A stretch of 64,000 nt of DNA, taken from NCBI GenBank assembly GCA_944470555.2, contig OX104127.1, positions 133,611,113 to 133,675,112 on the forward strand. Direction: 5' to 3'. Below the pieces are notes generated by a model. It ran no database searches. It was not told the DNA's origin and saw only the letters and a list, made by a program, of their open reading frames with translations. The stretch comes from Heterobilharzia americana. Lineage: Eukaryota; Platyhelminthes; Trematoda; Strigeidida; Schistosomatidae. The position numbers and the translations under genes were made by a program. Of this stretch, positions 23,660 to 36,045 are shown piece after piece. Every line of letters begins with the position of its first letter. Positions within the stretch are counted from its first letter, which is position 1.

Positions 23660-23887
23660 TCATCATGGACTGACGTCAGTTGGCGAAATATTGGAAAACT
23701 GGGAGCACTGAACGGTTGTTTCGTCCTCAATGATAACGTGCTGGCTACTGAACCTGAAGGTTCTGGGTTCCATCCCTGGCGGGGTGTAGGTTCCTACTGT
23801 TAAATAGTCCAATACTAAGACGAAACAGCCGTCCAGTGCTCCCAGCTTTACGACGTTACTCCACCCAATGTCAATCCATGATGAATT
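23660..23887. repeat. palindromic hammerhead/tRNA-like repeat, second family, most complete copy
   Basis: The ends are inverted: CATCATGGACTGACGTCAG and CAATCCATGATGAAT. The left part on the minus strand reads AGGACGAAACAACCGTTCAGTGCTCCCAG. The right part on the plus strand reads TCCAATACTAAGACGAAAC followed by AGCCGTCCAGTGCTCCCAG. Between them is a tRNA-like stretch with B-box GGGTTCCATCCC (about 23765). Thus two hammerhead-like arms face away from a tRNA-like core. Both retain GAAA, but the CTGANGA box is degraded in the right arm (CTGTTAA) and not evident in the left. Confidence 0.6.
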
Positions 23888-24075
23888 CTAACCTGAAAAC
23901 AAATATTTTCGTGAATTCCTAGATTGTTACTTACAAATAGTTATAAGGTAGCTACGAATTTAAAGTTTGATCAAGATATCTTGTTCTTTGGGAATCATTT
24001 GAGTCAATACCATGGTACACAGTTACAAATACAATTCTAGCTTATGCATACATATATAATGACAAAACTACTAAC

Positions 24076-24282
24076 CTTTATGTTCACAGATAAAAGAACG
24101 TCCAATTTCACATGGTTTATTGTCGACCATCTTTGTAACAGACCATTTATCTGTTCCTATTACTGGTTCAGTTGAATAAGAAAAATCAATACAGTTCCCC
24201 GATTTAGTTCCTTCAGACCATTCAATATACTTGAAATCAGCTGTGCTACCATCCGTATACCATGTGAAAGGTTGCTTCGCTT
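24076..24282 (-). CDS. lectin-sushi protein, second half of the C-type lectin domain
   Basis: This exon encodes 68-69 residues that complete the lectin fold: FTWYTDGS, YIEWSEG, GNCIDFS, DKWSVTKM and the closing CEIGRSFICEHK. The last piece is the hallmark C-terminal strand with the final cysteine pair. The positions that bind calcium and sugar in classical lectins (EPN or QPD, and WND) are not present; the corresponding text is NKPCE after VTKMVD. A non-classical ligand is therefore more likely (inference). The acceptor TTTCAG precedes 24282 and the donor AAAG/GTTAGT falls at 24075. Both borders are phase 1, and the exon joins 26131-26449 upstream. Confidence 0.85.
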
Positions 24283-24548
24283 CTGAAAGTAAAAGTGCTT
24301 TTAAATTACAGTCAATTGCCTTGACTGAAATTCTGAATTATCGGCTTTCGTTGACTATTAACCAGATATATTCTTCCAAACACAACCCCAAAGTGGAAGA
24401 TATTTAGGGAATGATACAAATTTTTTATTCATAACAGAACCATAGTTTACCAGCTTTGATTATCGTCCATAAACTAGTAAGTAATTAATTATTCAGTCAC
24501 TTATCAAAAGGTGTTAAGCCACCATAATTAGATGAAAGCATCAAATTA

Positions 24549-24645
24549 CTGTCTGATGATCAAAGGTGAAATGAAAACATGGTAAGACTCAAGTCAGTAG
24601 TTTTCGAGTTATCAACCCGGTGCTCTACCGATAGTATTACTAGAC
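24549..24645 (-). repeat. fragment of tRNA-like core repeat
   Basis: TGATGATCAAAGGTGAAATG is the arm of the 13.5 and 41.3 kb repeat. It is followed by a minus-strand core with ATCGGTAGAGCACCGGG. The B-box and the second arm are missing or decayed. Confidence 0.5.
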
Positions 24646-26130
24646 TCAGAAGAAAGAAATGTATTTAGTGTGACTTTTTGATCCTGGTCTGAAAGTTGTC
24701 ACATTGTAAATCTTTGTTTTCACTTCCCTCATAGTTTTATTTAAAAGAGAATAACATGTTGTTGTGTCATCTTTCTTATTCTCTTTCCTTTTTCTATTTT
24801 CATTCAGTAACTTTCTAAAAATCGGCAGAAGTTCCTCCATTTCACTTAATATCGTCACACTCCTTCATAAAGCTTACCTTCATTATTCCATTGACCTTAA
24901 ACTCTGACTGCAAATACCTATAAAGCTTTCTCTCCTTTAAATTACATGTTCACGAATGTACAGCATTCAAAAACAGCTGTCAAAAATACGATTACCTCTC
25001 CACATATTACTTTCATTTTTCTATGACTAGGTTAACATATTCCATACTAGGATTTTCGTAGATTCAAGTGGTCTAATGCATACACATTATCGTCAACTTG
25101 TACTGTGATCTTAACACTTAGTCTATGAACTATTAAGCAGGTTTGAAAAGTGAAGTCGTAGCATCATCCAAGGAAAACATTTTTTCTAATCTTGAGATGC
25201 ATTTATTGTTTACACAACTGCAGTGTATGTATAAAAGGCCCAAGGAAGGGTAATCTATATATTTGGGTTCGAATCCTAACGCTATTTCCACTGTATGTAA
25301 ACAATCTCCAGTGCTACTAAATGGCTTAAATTTATTCTAAAACCATTTATTATCATAATTAACAAGCATCATAAGTCATGGTCGACTTAGTTGCTGTGAC
25401 AACATTTAGAGCTACTCAGAAAACATGTTTCTTAACAGCCTAATTTTCATTTTTTTTAATGTGACTGTGAAAACGTTCCAGTTACACAATAAAAACTAAA
25501 TAAATATTTATCTGCTTCATAGCATGACTTACAAATTTTTTGATAGTTTATCAATGATGCAGACCTTAAATTCAGAGCATCATCAAAAATCTGACGAGAA
25601 ATATACTGGTACAATTGGAAAAAACTATGGTAAATAATTATTTAAATCGCCTGAAATTTTTTGTGATGCTAATCTAGCAAATAACTTCGGTTAAAAGCAG
25701 CGAGTGTATAAATGTTGGTCAGAGATAAGCTACAGTTATAATAATCAACACTTATGGTTAGAAAAAAACAGAGGATCATGTTGAGAAGTTCACCAGTAAT
25801 AACTTAACTCAGCCCGCCCACACTAAGTCAGATGACAGTATCATAAGACTCAGAGCTATACTTTAACCCCCTATTTGGCTTACAATCAAACACATGTAAA
25901 ATTACAGACAATCTTTCATCTGAGTGACTTCTTTAATTTGAACTGACTATTTTTCGACAGTGAAATTTATCTCAGATGCACTATCAAAGTGTATGAATAA
26001 TTTTTCGTTCTAATATTTCAGTTTCTTACTACTCTTGCGATTTAGATAGAGAAGACAATTTTAGTAAAACATAACTAAATTAAAATTTTAACAGGTTTTG
26101 AGTAGCATCCATGACTTTAAAAGGTCTTAC
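24646..26130. other. intron, nothing else seen
   Basis: Intron within the lectin domain of the gene. A minus-strand open stretch at 24646-24858 has a lysine-rich, low-complexity composition and no domain. Confidence 0.5.
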
Positions 26131-26449
26131 CGCTTCGATTGGCACCAAGCCAAATAGTTTCTTTATAACCATTTCTAAATAACATATCCACAACTGAATC
26201 AGCTTCATTTTCATCGTAAAATTGTAATAAATTTACTGGGACTTGTGAAACATTCTGCAGGTATGTTTTACACAATAATGCGGCACTTGAAAATGTTAGT
26301 TTTTCTACTCCTAATATTGATTTATAACATTTTCCTGTCACATTTAAATATAACCATGTTTCATCATAACATGGGAAATCCAATGGGATAGCATATGCTA
26401 GAAATAATATAAAGATCATAATGTTAAAATACTTCAGTTCAACGACCAT
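26131..26449 (-). CDS. lectin-sushi protein, signal peptide and first half of C-type lectin domain
   Basis: This exon holds the start of a secreted or surface protein. Residues 1-23 form a signal peptide with hydrophobic core IMIFILFLAYAI. Residues 27-106 begin a C-type lectin domain: PCYDETW, GKCYKSI, TFSSAALLCKTY, then TIWLGANR, the usual WIGL-type strand. The donor AGCG/GTAAGA at 26130 leaves phase 1, and the next exon at 24282 completes the codon and the domain. The whole order is signal peptide, lectin, four sushi modules, about 526 residues up to 2275. This resembles the lectin/CCP order of selectins but has no EGF module. The cell-surface or secreted location is inferred. The ATG at 26449 was chosen because the signal peptide follows at once. 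Confidence 0.85.
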
Positions 26450-27379
26450 TGAACAGAAAGAGTTTTAGTGTATCTGATGTTGAATTCGGTTATGAATTAA
26501 AAAAGACTGAAAATCTCGAATCCATGGAATTTAGATAAACAGTTTACTACCGAGCTGAAGAATTCAGATGACTTATAAATACCACTACCACTTCCAGAAC
26601 ACGAAGAAACAGTTTTTAGGCACAATAATACTTTTACTGGATGGTCAGTCGAAGACCAACTTATCAGATTTTTATACTAGTGACCCGCCTTGGTGGTTCA
26701 AACTATTCACATTTATAAGAGTTCTAGTAAATCGAATCGACATAATCAAACGACCGACAGGCTGTTTTGCCCATCTGAGTTCACCTCATCAGCAATGAGA
26801 TAAATTACTATCTCTCTTAATCCTTACGCTGTTATTAAATTTCATCTGCCCTACCAACTAATGAATTGATAACAATTGAAGTATTTCATATCTGCTTACT
26901 CGTAATACCTTTCGAGGAAGATAGTGTATCACAGTGCTGTTTTACTCAGCTTACTGAACAGATCGCAAACTTGATGGGTAGACTTTCATCACATCTAAGC
27001 ACTTAACAACTAAGTTAGTAACAGTTCAGTGAGACAAAAGAATGTAAACCATGACCCGTGTTGCCTAAATCATGTTAGATACTACAACCGATTTTTCATT
27101 ATCGATAGTGTAATGTAGGTTGGATCTAACAAGGAATTAATTCAAGCCAAAAAACTAATGATAAATTGACACCGTTACAACGCTTTAGAGATGAAGTTAC
27201 TGAAGTTAATGCTGTATGATCTTACAGTTATGCACTTAGTATGTGTTTGTAATAAAATAAACATATAATAGGCAAACAGGATAATTACAAAGATAATTGA
27301 TTTGTAGAGTTTCAGTCGTCTTACGTTACACAATACGTTTTTGCGTTAATAACAACTGGTGGTGATGTAAACTGTCTGT
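26450..27379. other. upstream region of the lectin-sushi gene, no gene seen
   Basis: Probably contains the promoter and 5' UTR of the gene starting at 26449. No TATA box or initiator could be singled out in the AT-rich sequence. Confidence 0.35.
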
Positions 27380-27640
27380 TTGGGGTCCTCGATACGAAAG
27401 GAATGAGTAGTTGAGGATTCTTAGTGATATGGTTGAAAACCGGTCACTGAAGCGCAGACTTATTCACTCCTTCACATCTTGTAAAGCTGGGATATTTGCC
27501 ATTACCATCTTCAAATTGTTTGTTCCCTCACACTACTTCATCCTCTATGATATCACTCCTTATCTATCCACCTGTTGTTTGTATACTACTGGGAAGTGTG
27601 GCAACTTGAGCTAATGCGCTTGTGTGAAAACTTCCACGTT
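27380..27640 (+). mobile_element. RTE family B, 3' fragment
   Basis: Matches the 3' UTR part of the copies at 6.8 and 35.8 kb: CTGTTTGGGGTCCTCGATACG, then TTGAGGATTCTTAG, then the end GTGTGGCAACTTGAGC. No ORF part remains. Confidence 0.65.
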
Positions 27641-29260
27641 AATTTTTCCTGTCTATCTGGATGACATTAATTCTGAATGAAAATTACTTTAATGTTCAAA
27701 GTGAGCAAATACTAGTGATAATAACTTTCGAAAAATGACACATAACTGGGTTTCTCAAATAAACATTTCTGTCTTCTGAAGTAAAGTCCTGAAAATGTTT
27801 ATTTTAACATACATAAATAACGAAAAAAACATTCCACACGTATTCAACAAATAACGACAATCTACTAAAGTTTAATATCGCTCAACTTTCCTGCATGAAT
27901 AAGCACAAAAAGCCCTAACAAGGGGTTTACTTTTACTCTGCTACTCTGAATGTTCAGTAAATTGGAATAGAAAGCTTGGAAAATATATTCAAATTTGAAA
28001 AGTGTATTAAATTACCGAATAAGCTTACATGTAGTTATCAAAACATAAATCAACCACATGATAATTTATTGAAATACTGGTTAACACTGTCTTATACATC
28101 AATCTCTAGATGTAATATATTACATGAGTTTTGTACAGGGTTCGTTTGTGTGAACTGGTTACAAAGAATTCACATTTGTACCAATTAAAGTTTGAGTATT
28201 CACATGTGATTGGTAATTTCATAAAAGGATAACATGAGTTATTACCTTCTGTCTACCAAAAATAATGTCAGTAATAATGATAATAGCTGCTATAGAAACG
28301 AGAGTTGTATTCTTTTGTGTAGTCATGACATTAAGAAATAATAATTTGTTCATTTTTATAAAATATCAAAGATGAATTGAACGCTTCAGTTAACAAAGAC
28401 TTAAAAAGTAAATAAATAATCATAAACATGAAATGAAATTAGTCCCTGAAATAAGATGATCCACAGAGTGTACTTCAAATGATTGTTTAAACGACCTGAA
28501 ATTTTTAACTACCTTCTATTGTTAACAACAAAGGATATTTATGACATAATAAACATTGTTGTATACTTTATTGTCATGATAGTAAAAATGTTTCATGATG
28601 GTGTTATTCAGGTTTCTAACTAGTTTTACACTTCATACTAAATAAGTACTTATAGCGCAATCACAATGACCTCAGAACAATGTATTAATGTGTAATGATT
28701 CAGGGCAACTGAGTATAAGAATTACCAAACCATGTAGGGTATTTGATAAATTTAATTTTTTTCCCGACGATATCAAAGTAATATCATTCTCCATAGAAAC
28801 GCATAGTTCAGTCATTTTCTGGACACATGTATAAGTAATTAACCACTATTTAATTATCCTTAGCGGTAGTTAATGATCCAATTGACAATTGCTATTACTT
28901 CATTAATAAACCCCATTCAACGAGATCATTTCTTTGTAATGGGAATGTAATATTACCTGTGTTTTGATAAGGATCTTATAGCTGGTTCTAAAGAGATTTT
29001 CGAACTGAGCAGAAGAAAATACAACTTATAAACAATGAAGAATAATCTTAAGATCAAACTCATTAGTTTTGCGTCAACAAATTCCCAACGTTTAGAAGAA
29101 CGCAAGTTATTATGGAATGAACCTAGTACTTTGACTATTGTCGTGGAAAAAATCAGAAGCCCTAGAAACAGTGATTAGTTGTAGGAGACTCATGCTGTGA
29201 CAAACACAGTCTCAGAAACTTATACTACGATAAAATATGCATCAAAAATAACTTTTCAAC
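27641..29260. other. AT-rich sequence, no gene seen
   Basis: Only short frames. The plus-strand frame at 27976-28188 has no recognised features. Confidence 0.4.
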
Positions 29261-31055
29261 GGCAAATAATTGCCCACAATCAATAGGCTAACGTTCGACG
29301 AGATTCAACATTGATACTGACCTTCATAGTTTTAACGCACTCGCTAAGCTGGAAGCACACAATAAAACATCCACTCCATTTTGAAAGTTGTCGTGTTAAG
29401 TTGCCCTACTCGTAAGCGATTCTCTAGTCAGTTAGTCGGAATGCATCGATAATTCGACACGGTTTTTGACTCGTGGGTATATTAGGAATACGAATAACCA
29501 GTGATTGGCTAAGTTCACACAAGTTCAATTCCCATAACTTCGTTGGTACAATTATCGGTTAGTTACTGATGTAACAGTTCCTTATGTGGCAGCGCACACT
29601 GACATGTTTCTTTGATATATTGTTTAGTATCATATGTAATTACATCTTTTTTTAAGAACATATCCTCTCGTGAAACGATAGATACAATCTGCTTATACAC
29701 AGTAGACATCGGATTCTCCAATTTTAAGCTAAAACGTTTTCCTCTCATGAGTATCAAAGATATAAAGTTCCAACTTATCAACGTTTTGTACAGATTCGTT
29801 AATAGAGTAGCAATTTATAATCTATTAATACCTATTAATATCTATTTATATATAATCTATTAATACCCCTTTATGTCACACATAGAAAGTACCACACTGA
29901 GTTCTGTAATCAACGGAAGTGTGTTTTATCTGAGGTAGGTTGATGACAAACTTGTTCTATGTAACAAAGTTCAACAAAAAACAACTTCCCTTCAGCGATT
30001 CAGCAATGATATTAATATTAAATACGCAGTGGAGCATAAGCAAAAACAGTAGTTAAAGCCTTCTCGATATATGCATGAAACACAGACAGAAGAGCAAAAC
30101 TGAAAAAAGTGTTCAGCGTAAAACTACTTGGAGTAGTTAATACATAGACTTAGACAGTTTTTATTTAGTACATGATTACGTTACATCACATCGTAGAAGA
30201 ATCTTGGTCTAGAGAGGGATACGAAGCAGGAATTAGGCTGACTGATTAATGCCTTACCGACAACGGGTATCCGATAAAAATTTTGCAGAATTATCTCAAA
30301 AATAAGGAAAAGGAAGAGAAATACAGTAGTGTAGAAAAGAAACCAGTATTGTTAGGAACAATATTCAAAAGCAGCCGTGTCAAACAAAATCAACAAGTCG
30401 ATTAGAAGTACACTATCTAGCACAGGTGCAGTTGCAAAACTTGTACTGCTACATCACGTGCCGTGTTCAACTGCGCAGTCACATTTGTAAAATCTTCCAA
30501 CTTTCTTTAATTCCATCTGCATTAATCAATTCACATGTATATGTGGTAATAAGAGCATACGGAAAAATAAGAGACGGTAGTCTCTCAGGTCTGCTGAACA
30601 CCAGATCGATAAATCAGAGTCCTTTCTAGTACAGAATAGACAAAAGCTTCATGCCTACTTCGAATTGCTGAAACTGTTGCTGTACGACGAATCCGGAAGG
30701 AATTATGTGATAAAAAGAGACAACAACTAGATCAGGAATTGACCTTGTGTGAACTTAGCCAATCACTGGTTATTCGTATTCCTAATATACCCACGAGTCA
30801 AAAACCGAGAATGAACACAATAGAGTAACCAGGTGTAATTGCATATTTGACAGACCGTGTCGAATTATCGATGCATTCTAACTAACTAGAGAATCGCGTA
30901 CGAGTAGGGCAACTTAACACGACAACTTTCAAAATGGAGTGGATGTTTTATTGTGCTTCTAGCTTAGCGAGTGCGTTAAAACTATGAAGGTCAGTATCAA
31001 TGTTGAATCTCATCGAACGTTAGCCTATTGATTGTGGGCAGTTATTTGCTGCTAG
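29261..31055. mobile_element. foldback element with long terminal inverted repeats
   Basis: The left arm (29261-29534) is the inverted copy of the right arm (30735-31055). They match closely, but the right arm has about 46 extra nt (near 30808-30853). The outer ends read GGCAAATAATTGCCC and the inverted GGGCAGTTATTTGCTG. The 1.2 kb interior has only short frames (29563-29781 minus, 30426-30629 plus) with no transposase motif. It could be a non-autonomous DNA transposon, a foldback element, or a segmental inverted duplication. No clear target duplication was identified. Confidence 0.65.
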
Positions 31056-33599
31056 ACTAGTTTAGTACTACCGTAACCCTTTCATCTTTTTCACTTTTTT
31101 AGCATCTTCATTCGCATCTGTGTGCACACTAAGTATTGTTTTATTATTACTGCATTTGTTACTATTATGAATTTATATTTCACTTACCTATCATTTTGTT
31201 CAGATAGTTTTCTTGGCCTGATTACGTAACGGCTTCGAATTTTACCTCACTAATTCGATGACATTCCTCACCTTCAAATACGCATCATGTTTTTAGTTTG
31301 ACTGAGTGTCAACATTCTAACTCCATTTGTATTATGAGTCGAAATGTTTTTTCTGATCTTCAAAACACTAAGCAGTGTCTTGACACTCTTCATTTAAACT
31401 ATAATAAAAATTTTTATCTAGTTTGTGGGCAGTTACTAAAAATTCTATAGAATAAGTTAGAATTGTTTGAGTATTCTTGTGTTATGTTTCAAGGTGGCAG
31501 AACAATTTAAATCACTATTCTTTCTGTGTGGATTTGACTACTGTAGTCCTAGTGAAGGGTTTGTAGTGCACCTTCCTGGCACCAAAATATAACTAGGGCT
31601 AAAATAAATAGTTTAAATTAAATTAACTAAATAAATCTCTAGCTTGCCTCCGGATGCTTAGGGTGTTTTAAGTTTTGTTTTAACGAGCATGCATCCGAGC
31701 AGGCTTGGACGCCATTTTTGCGCTCCTTTGTGCTGATCACCACGCACGTACTCCGAGTCCCTAGTTCAGCCTGACAAGCCAGATAAGTTGATTAAACTTT
31801 TCCCTCATTCATTATTATAACATTTACCTTAAATACATAGCTCCTTTAAATACATTGCGTATCAGTTCTTTTGATTTGTGTTTTGTTACCAGTACTTACA
31901 CGTTAGGTAAAGTACTGGTTAAGCAGGTACTAGAGCACATCAAATTAAGTAGGGTTGGTCAATCGTTACGGAATTGTAACACGCATCCCTACAGGTTAGT
32001 GGCGATATCAGTTCGTACTTCAAAATTCAGACAATACAGTCATTGAGGGACCGAGAATTATGAAAGGTCTATATTTACCTAAGAAATGCTTGTAAATAAT
32101 ACCAGTTAGTATCACAAAACTAAGATATATACTTTTAAAGCCTTCATAATTCTCAACTAAATATTATTGGTCATCACAGAAGTAAGGCTTGAAGTACCAT
32201 AGTGTATGTGTAACTTTAAAGGTGGCACAGAAATAACCCACCACATTTCATTTAGTCTGGAAAGGTATTTTTTGTAAGACAAAGAGACTTAACCGGCTGT
32301 TTCAGTAATTGCTAGGATGCTGCTTAGTAATATTCACAATTTGTCCGCCATGTCGAACATAGGCAGGTTTTACAAATAGTATGACCAGTAAAACAGTAGT
32401 AAACTGTGATGACTGATTAGTTTTAGCCTATAGGCTGAATAGTGACTTTATCACTTATACAACGTACGGTTGTTTCATTTACCAGTCAAAAAAATATATA
32501 TCTTATTTAATTCTTTTAGTTATTCAGTATATTTGACAGCAGATTGAGTCACTGAGATTCTACCGGGTTTTGCTACAGTCTCCGCAGTGACGGATAATAT
32601 TATCTTTTCACAAAAAAGAGACTTTATGTGCTCTTTACCGATCTTCTTGCATGTCCTAAACTGTGTGACCTACGTGAATCACTTAAAGCCTTGAATGTAC
32701 AAAATTACGGTTGCAATCTGCGTTTCTGTGTTTCATAATTTAAGTTCTAGCAACTGAGAATAATGCAGCTTATTTGTGTCTCATCATTAGCAAACAAACA
32801 TTTTTAATGCAAGTGAAGTATGTGGGCAATGGGAGGAACATTTAACACATTATATTTTGTGTAAACAAAACAACCATTGACACCTTAAGACATAGATATG
32901 CCAACCGAATAAATAAAACATGTGGACTGAACACTAATGAAACGTAGGTGAGAGAGTTGAAGAAAAATGCATAGATTTATTGAGTTGTCTAGTCTTTAGA
33001 TAAATGCTATAATCAATTAATTATAATCAATAGAATAAAATAGAGATACGTGAAATACTTGTAATTGTTAGATATTCTTAATTATATGTATTTACAGACT
33101 GGTAATTAATTCACTGACGTTCAAGAGTTTGATTCGTTCAAATGTTAAGCTAGTGAAGAAAGGTCTCAGCTGCATGATTATGACTTCAAGTTTTCTTAAT
33201 AAAGGTAATAAGCAATTCTTTGTTTGTTGAAATTTGTTGATTTGATAGGAGTTTTCATCACAGATGGATATCAGTCGGAGAACCCTTGAAAACTTCGGAG
33301 AACTTGTAGGATTGTGGCTACGCATTCCAGAAAAGTTTCAAACGGAAAAGAAACAGTAACCGAATGTTTCTAGGTAGTTAATGGCTCCATAACTGAAGTC
33401 CAACCATGAGAAAAAATACCTTAAAAAAGAAATACTGCCTAATTTGGAAAGTTGTCTTTGGGGTATTTATGGAGTGCCATGCCAACAAACCGATAACGGT
33501 GATCGTCTGTTGCAATTTTGTCCCAACCATCACATGTTTCTGGTCAGGACTAAGTTGAGGCGTAAAGAGAGACACTGTTCACATGGCGTCTGCCCACTT
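31056..33599. other. no gene seen
   Basis: AT-rich. Near 33250-33420 the sequence resembles a heavily decayed copy of the CATCATGGACTGA repeat. A more GC-rich stretch at 31650-31770 was not identified. Confidence 0.35.
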
Positions 33600-36045
33600 C
33601 AAACCAACGATGGACATAGAAAAATCACATTAATATAAGCCAGCGTTAGAGGCTAACAGCTCTTTCTGGAGTGCCAGTTTGAATTTCGATAGCACCCTAA
33701 TATGGGCTCATATATGTCTGCCCCTTACTGGGCGCAGGAAACAGGTGACAGTTAAGCATGTTTATAGTCGATTGGAAGATGAGAACGTCAAGTCCGAATT
33801 TAGGGGAGAGATAACTAAGTATTTATGTGAACTTGACAGCGATGCTCATCCTGAGGAAACCTGGCGAGATATTATGTATGCTGTAGAAACAGCGATAAAG
33901 ACAGTTGGTAGCCTACCCCCGAAGGTTAACAAACGTCACGGGAGTCCCATACAGAAATCCTAGCTGATCGATACGAGAAGACTGATTCCAACTTGCAGTG
34001 AACACGATAAAAGAGCAGAAGCAAACTTAAATGTAAACTGAGTGGGAGTCTTCGCATCGATCGCGAGCAGTGAAGGGTGGCGAGAACGAGATAGCTGGAG
34101 AAGGAATCAGCATTGGGTAACATTCAACAACCGTTTAGGCTTATTAAGGATGCCGACAAGAAAACGATAGTTAGGGACGTCATTACCGAAAGAATGGGAG
34201 GCTGATAACCTTCCAGAACAGGTGTGTAGAATGTTTGCTGGAAGACATTGAAGCATAGTCTAACTGGCTTCCAGCAACGCGTCAATTGCCCGGAATCCGT
34301 CATGACACAAATCGGACGTAGACGTCGGTCCGGCAACTCCTTCTGAAGTTGAGAAGCCTAAATGGAACCTGAAAACATGCAAGCCAGCAAAACGTGACAG
34401 TTAGCTGTCTGAAATTTTACAGGATGGAGGTTGGAAATTGCCGATTACAGTGAAGGTACCAATTAGCGTACGGAAATCAGCGGCATTGCCTTCGGACTAG
34501 TGTACTTCACTGATCATACCACCTTATTAGGAAAAGAAATCTCCTTGTGACAACCATGGTGCAATTAGCGATTAATACTGTCCAAGATTCTGGGGTCCAT
34601 AGTTATTCGACAACTAACTGGGGCTCAAGAACAAAAAACTCGAGAAAACCAGGCAGATTTCAAACCCGAAAAAGAGTGCGCCGATCAAATTTTCACCATA
34701 CGACAGACTCTGGAACGAAGGCATACTACTAGCCAGTGACTGACATTTGCTACATTTCCCGACGTGAAAGCAGGAATCGACTCTATCGAATGTGAAGTAT
34801 TGCGGCAGTGTCTGACTGAAACGAGCACTGAACAAGTATTTAACGCCAACCAAATATCTCCAATCGAACTAACTAACAGTATGAGGGTGTATGGAGAGTT
34901 ATCATATGAATAGACGTCAACTAGTACTGTCCACCAGCTACACCCACTGTCACCATTCATATGTCACTTCGTCATTGACGTACTAATAGACACAACCCTA
35001 TGTACATCTGACTTCACAGGGATTGACCTACTCCCTGGAGGTCACCTGGTTCACTTGGAGCATTGAGACGATATTGTCCTGCTAAGTAAAAACACTGGCG
35101 AAATACAGTCTTCTGAACACCTTCAGTAGAAATCTGAGTAAGGTTGCCATGCATTTCACATCTGTCAAATGTAAGATGATGCTCCACTACTGGTTTCCAA
35201 TGACTCCCAGTCTAGTGATAGGGAGTCGAATGGTGGGATGTGTCGACCGCTTCACTCACTTAGGGAGTTGTATCAGCTTGAACGGACTGGTTGCTGACAA
35301 AATCTCAGATCGGATAAACACAGCCCGTTTGGCATTCGCCAACTTGCGTCTTCTATCACACCGATATGCGAGATATCTGACTACCTGTTAAAAGACGAGT
35401 ATACTGCGCTACAGTCCATTCTGTTCTGTTATATGGCTGTGAGACATGGCCGTTAAAAGTAGAAGACATGAAGCGATTGCAGAGTGTTGATCATAGGCAT
35501 CTTTGTAGCATTGCTTACATTTGGTTGAATCACACTGTGAGCAATGTTGAGGTCAGAGGAAAGGTAATAGATAAGATGGGCAAGTTGATTGATGAGGTTG
35601 TGAGCTTTAGTCGACTGAGATGGTTTGGACAGGTGTTGCGCATGTTGAGGCACCGCCTACCTCAACGTGTCATGCTAGACGAAGCTGGATTAGGTTGGAA
35701 GAGGGTTCTAGATGGTCAGACTAAGATGTGTAACCATTCCATGAAGTCTCTTACTGTTGGTCTCAGTTGTGTGGGGCGATATAGACTGCTTGTTTGAGGT
35801 CCCCAAGACGAAAGTAATCAGTGGTTGGGGATTCTTGATGACACGGTTGGAAATCGGTCTCAGTGGTGCAGATGTATTCACTTCTTGACTGGGTTATTTG
35901 CACTAACCTCTGTCTCCAAGTTGTTTATTTTCTCACACAACTTTATTTGCTTCTGTCTATTTACTTCTATTTACCTGTCTTTTGTGAGCCATAATGAAGT
36001 GTGGCAACGTGAGCCAAAGCACCTACTATGATTTCGTCAATCAGT
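33600..36045 (+). mobile_element. RTE family B retrotransposon, long decayed copy
   Basis: Fragments appear in order. A pre-RT segment comes first (frame 33679-33963: YLCELDSDAHPEETWRDIM). RT-domain pieces follow (DDIVLLSKNTGE near 35065, the RT catalytic block with Glu in place of Tyr/Phe-Ala before DD). A C-terminal piece starts MKRLQSVDHRHLCSIAY (35468-35797). The 3' UTR ends near 36040. Frameshifts and stops separate them. The part from about 34740 onward is nearly identical to the opposite-strand copy at 55.6-57.0 kb, while the part upstream is not shared in the same way. Confidence 0.75.

Noticed and set aside
34685..34960. Minus-strand frame shared with 56725-57087
   Set aside because: It is shared only because both lie antisense in RTE B copies. 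The sense strand explains the conservation.
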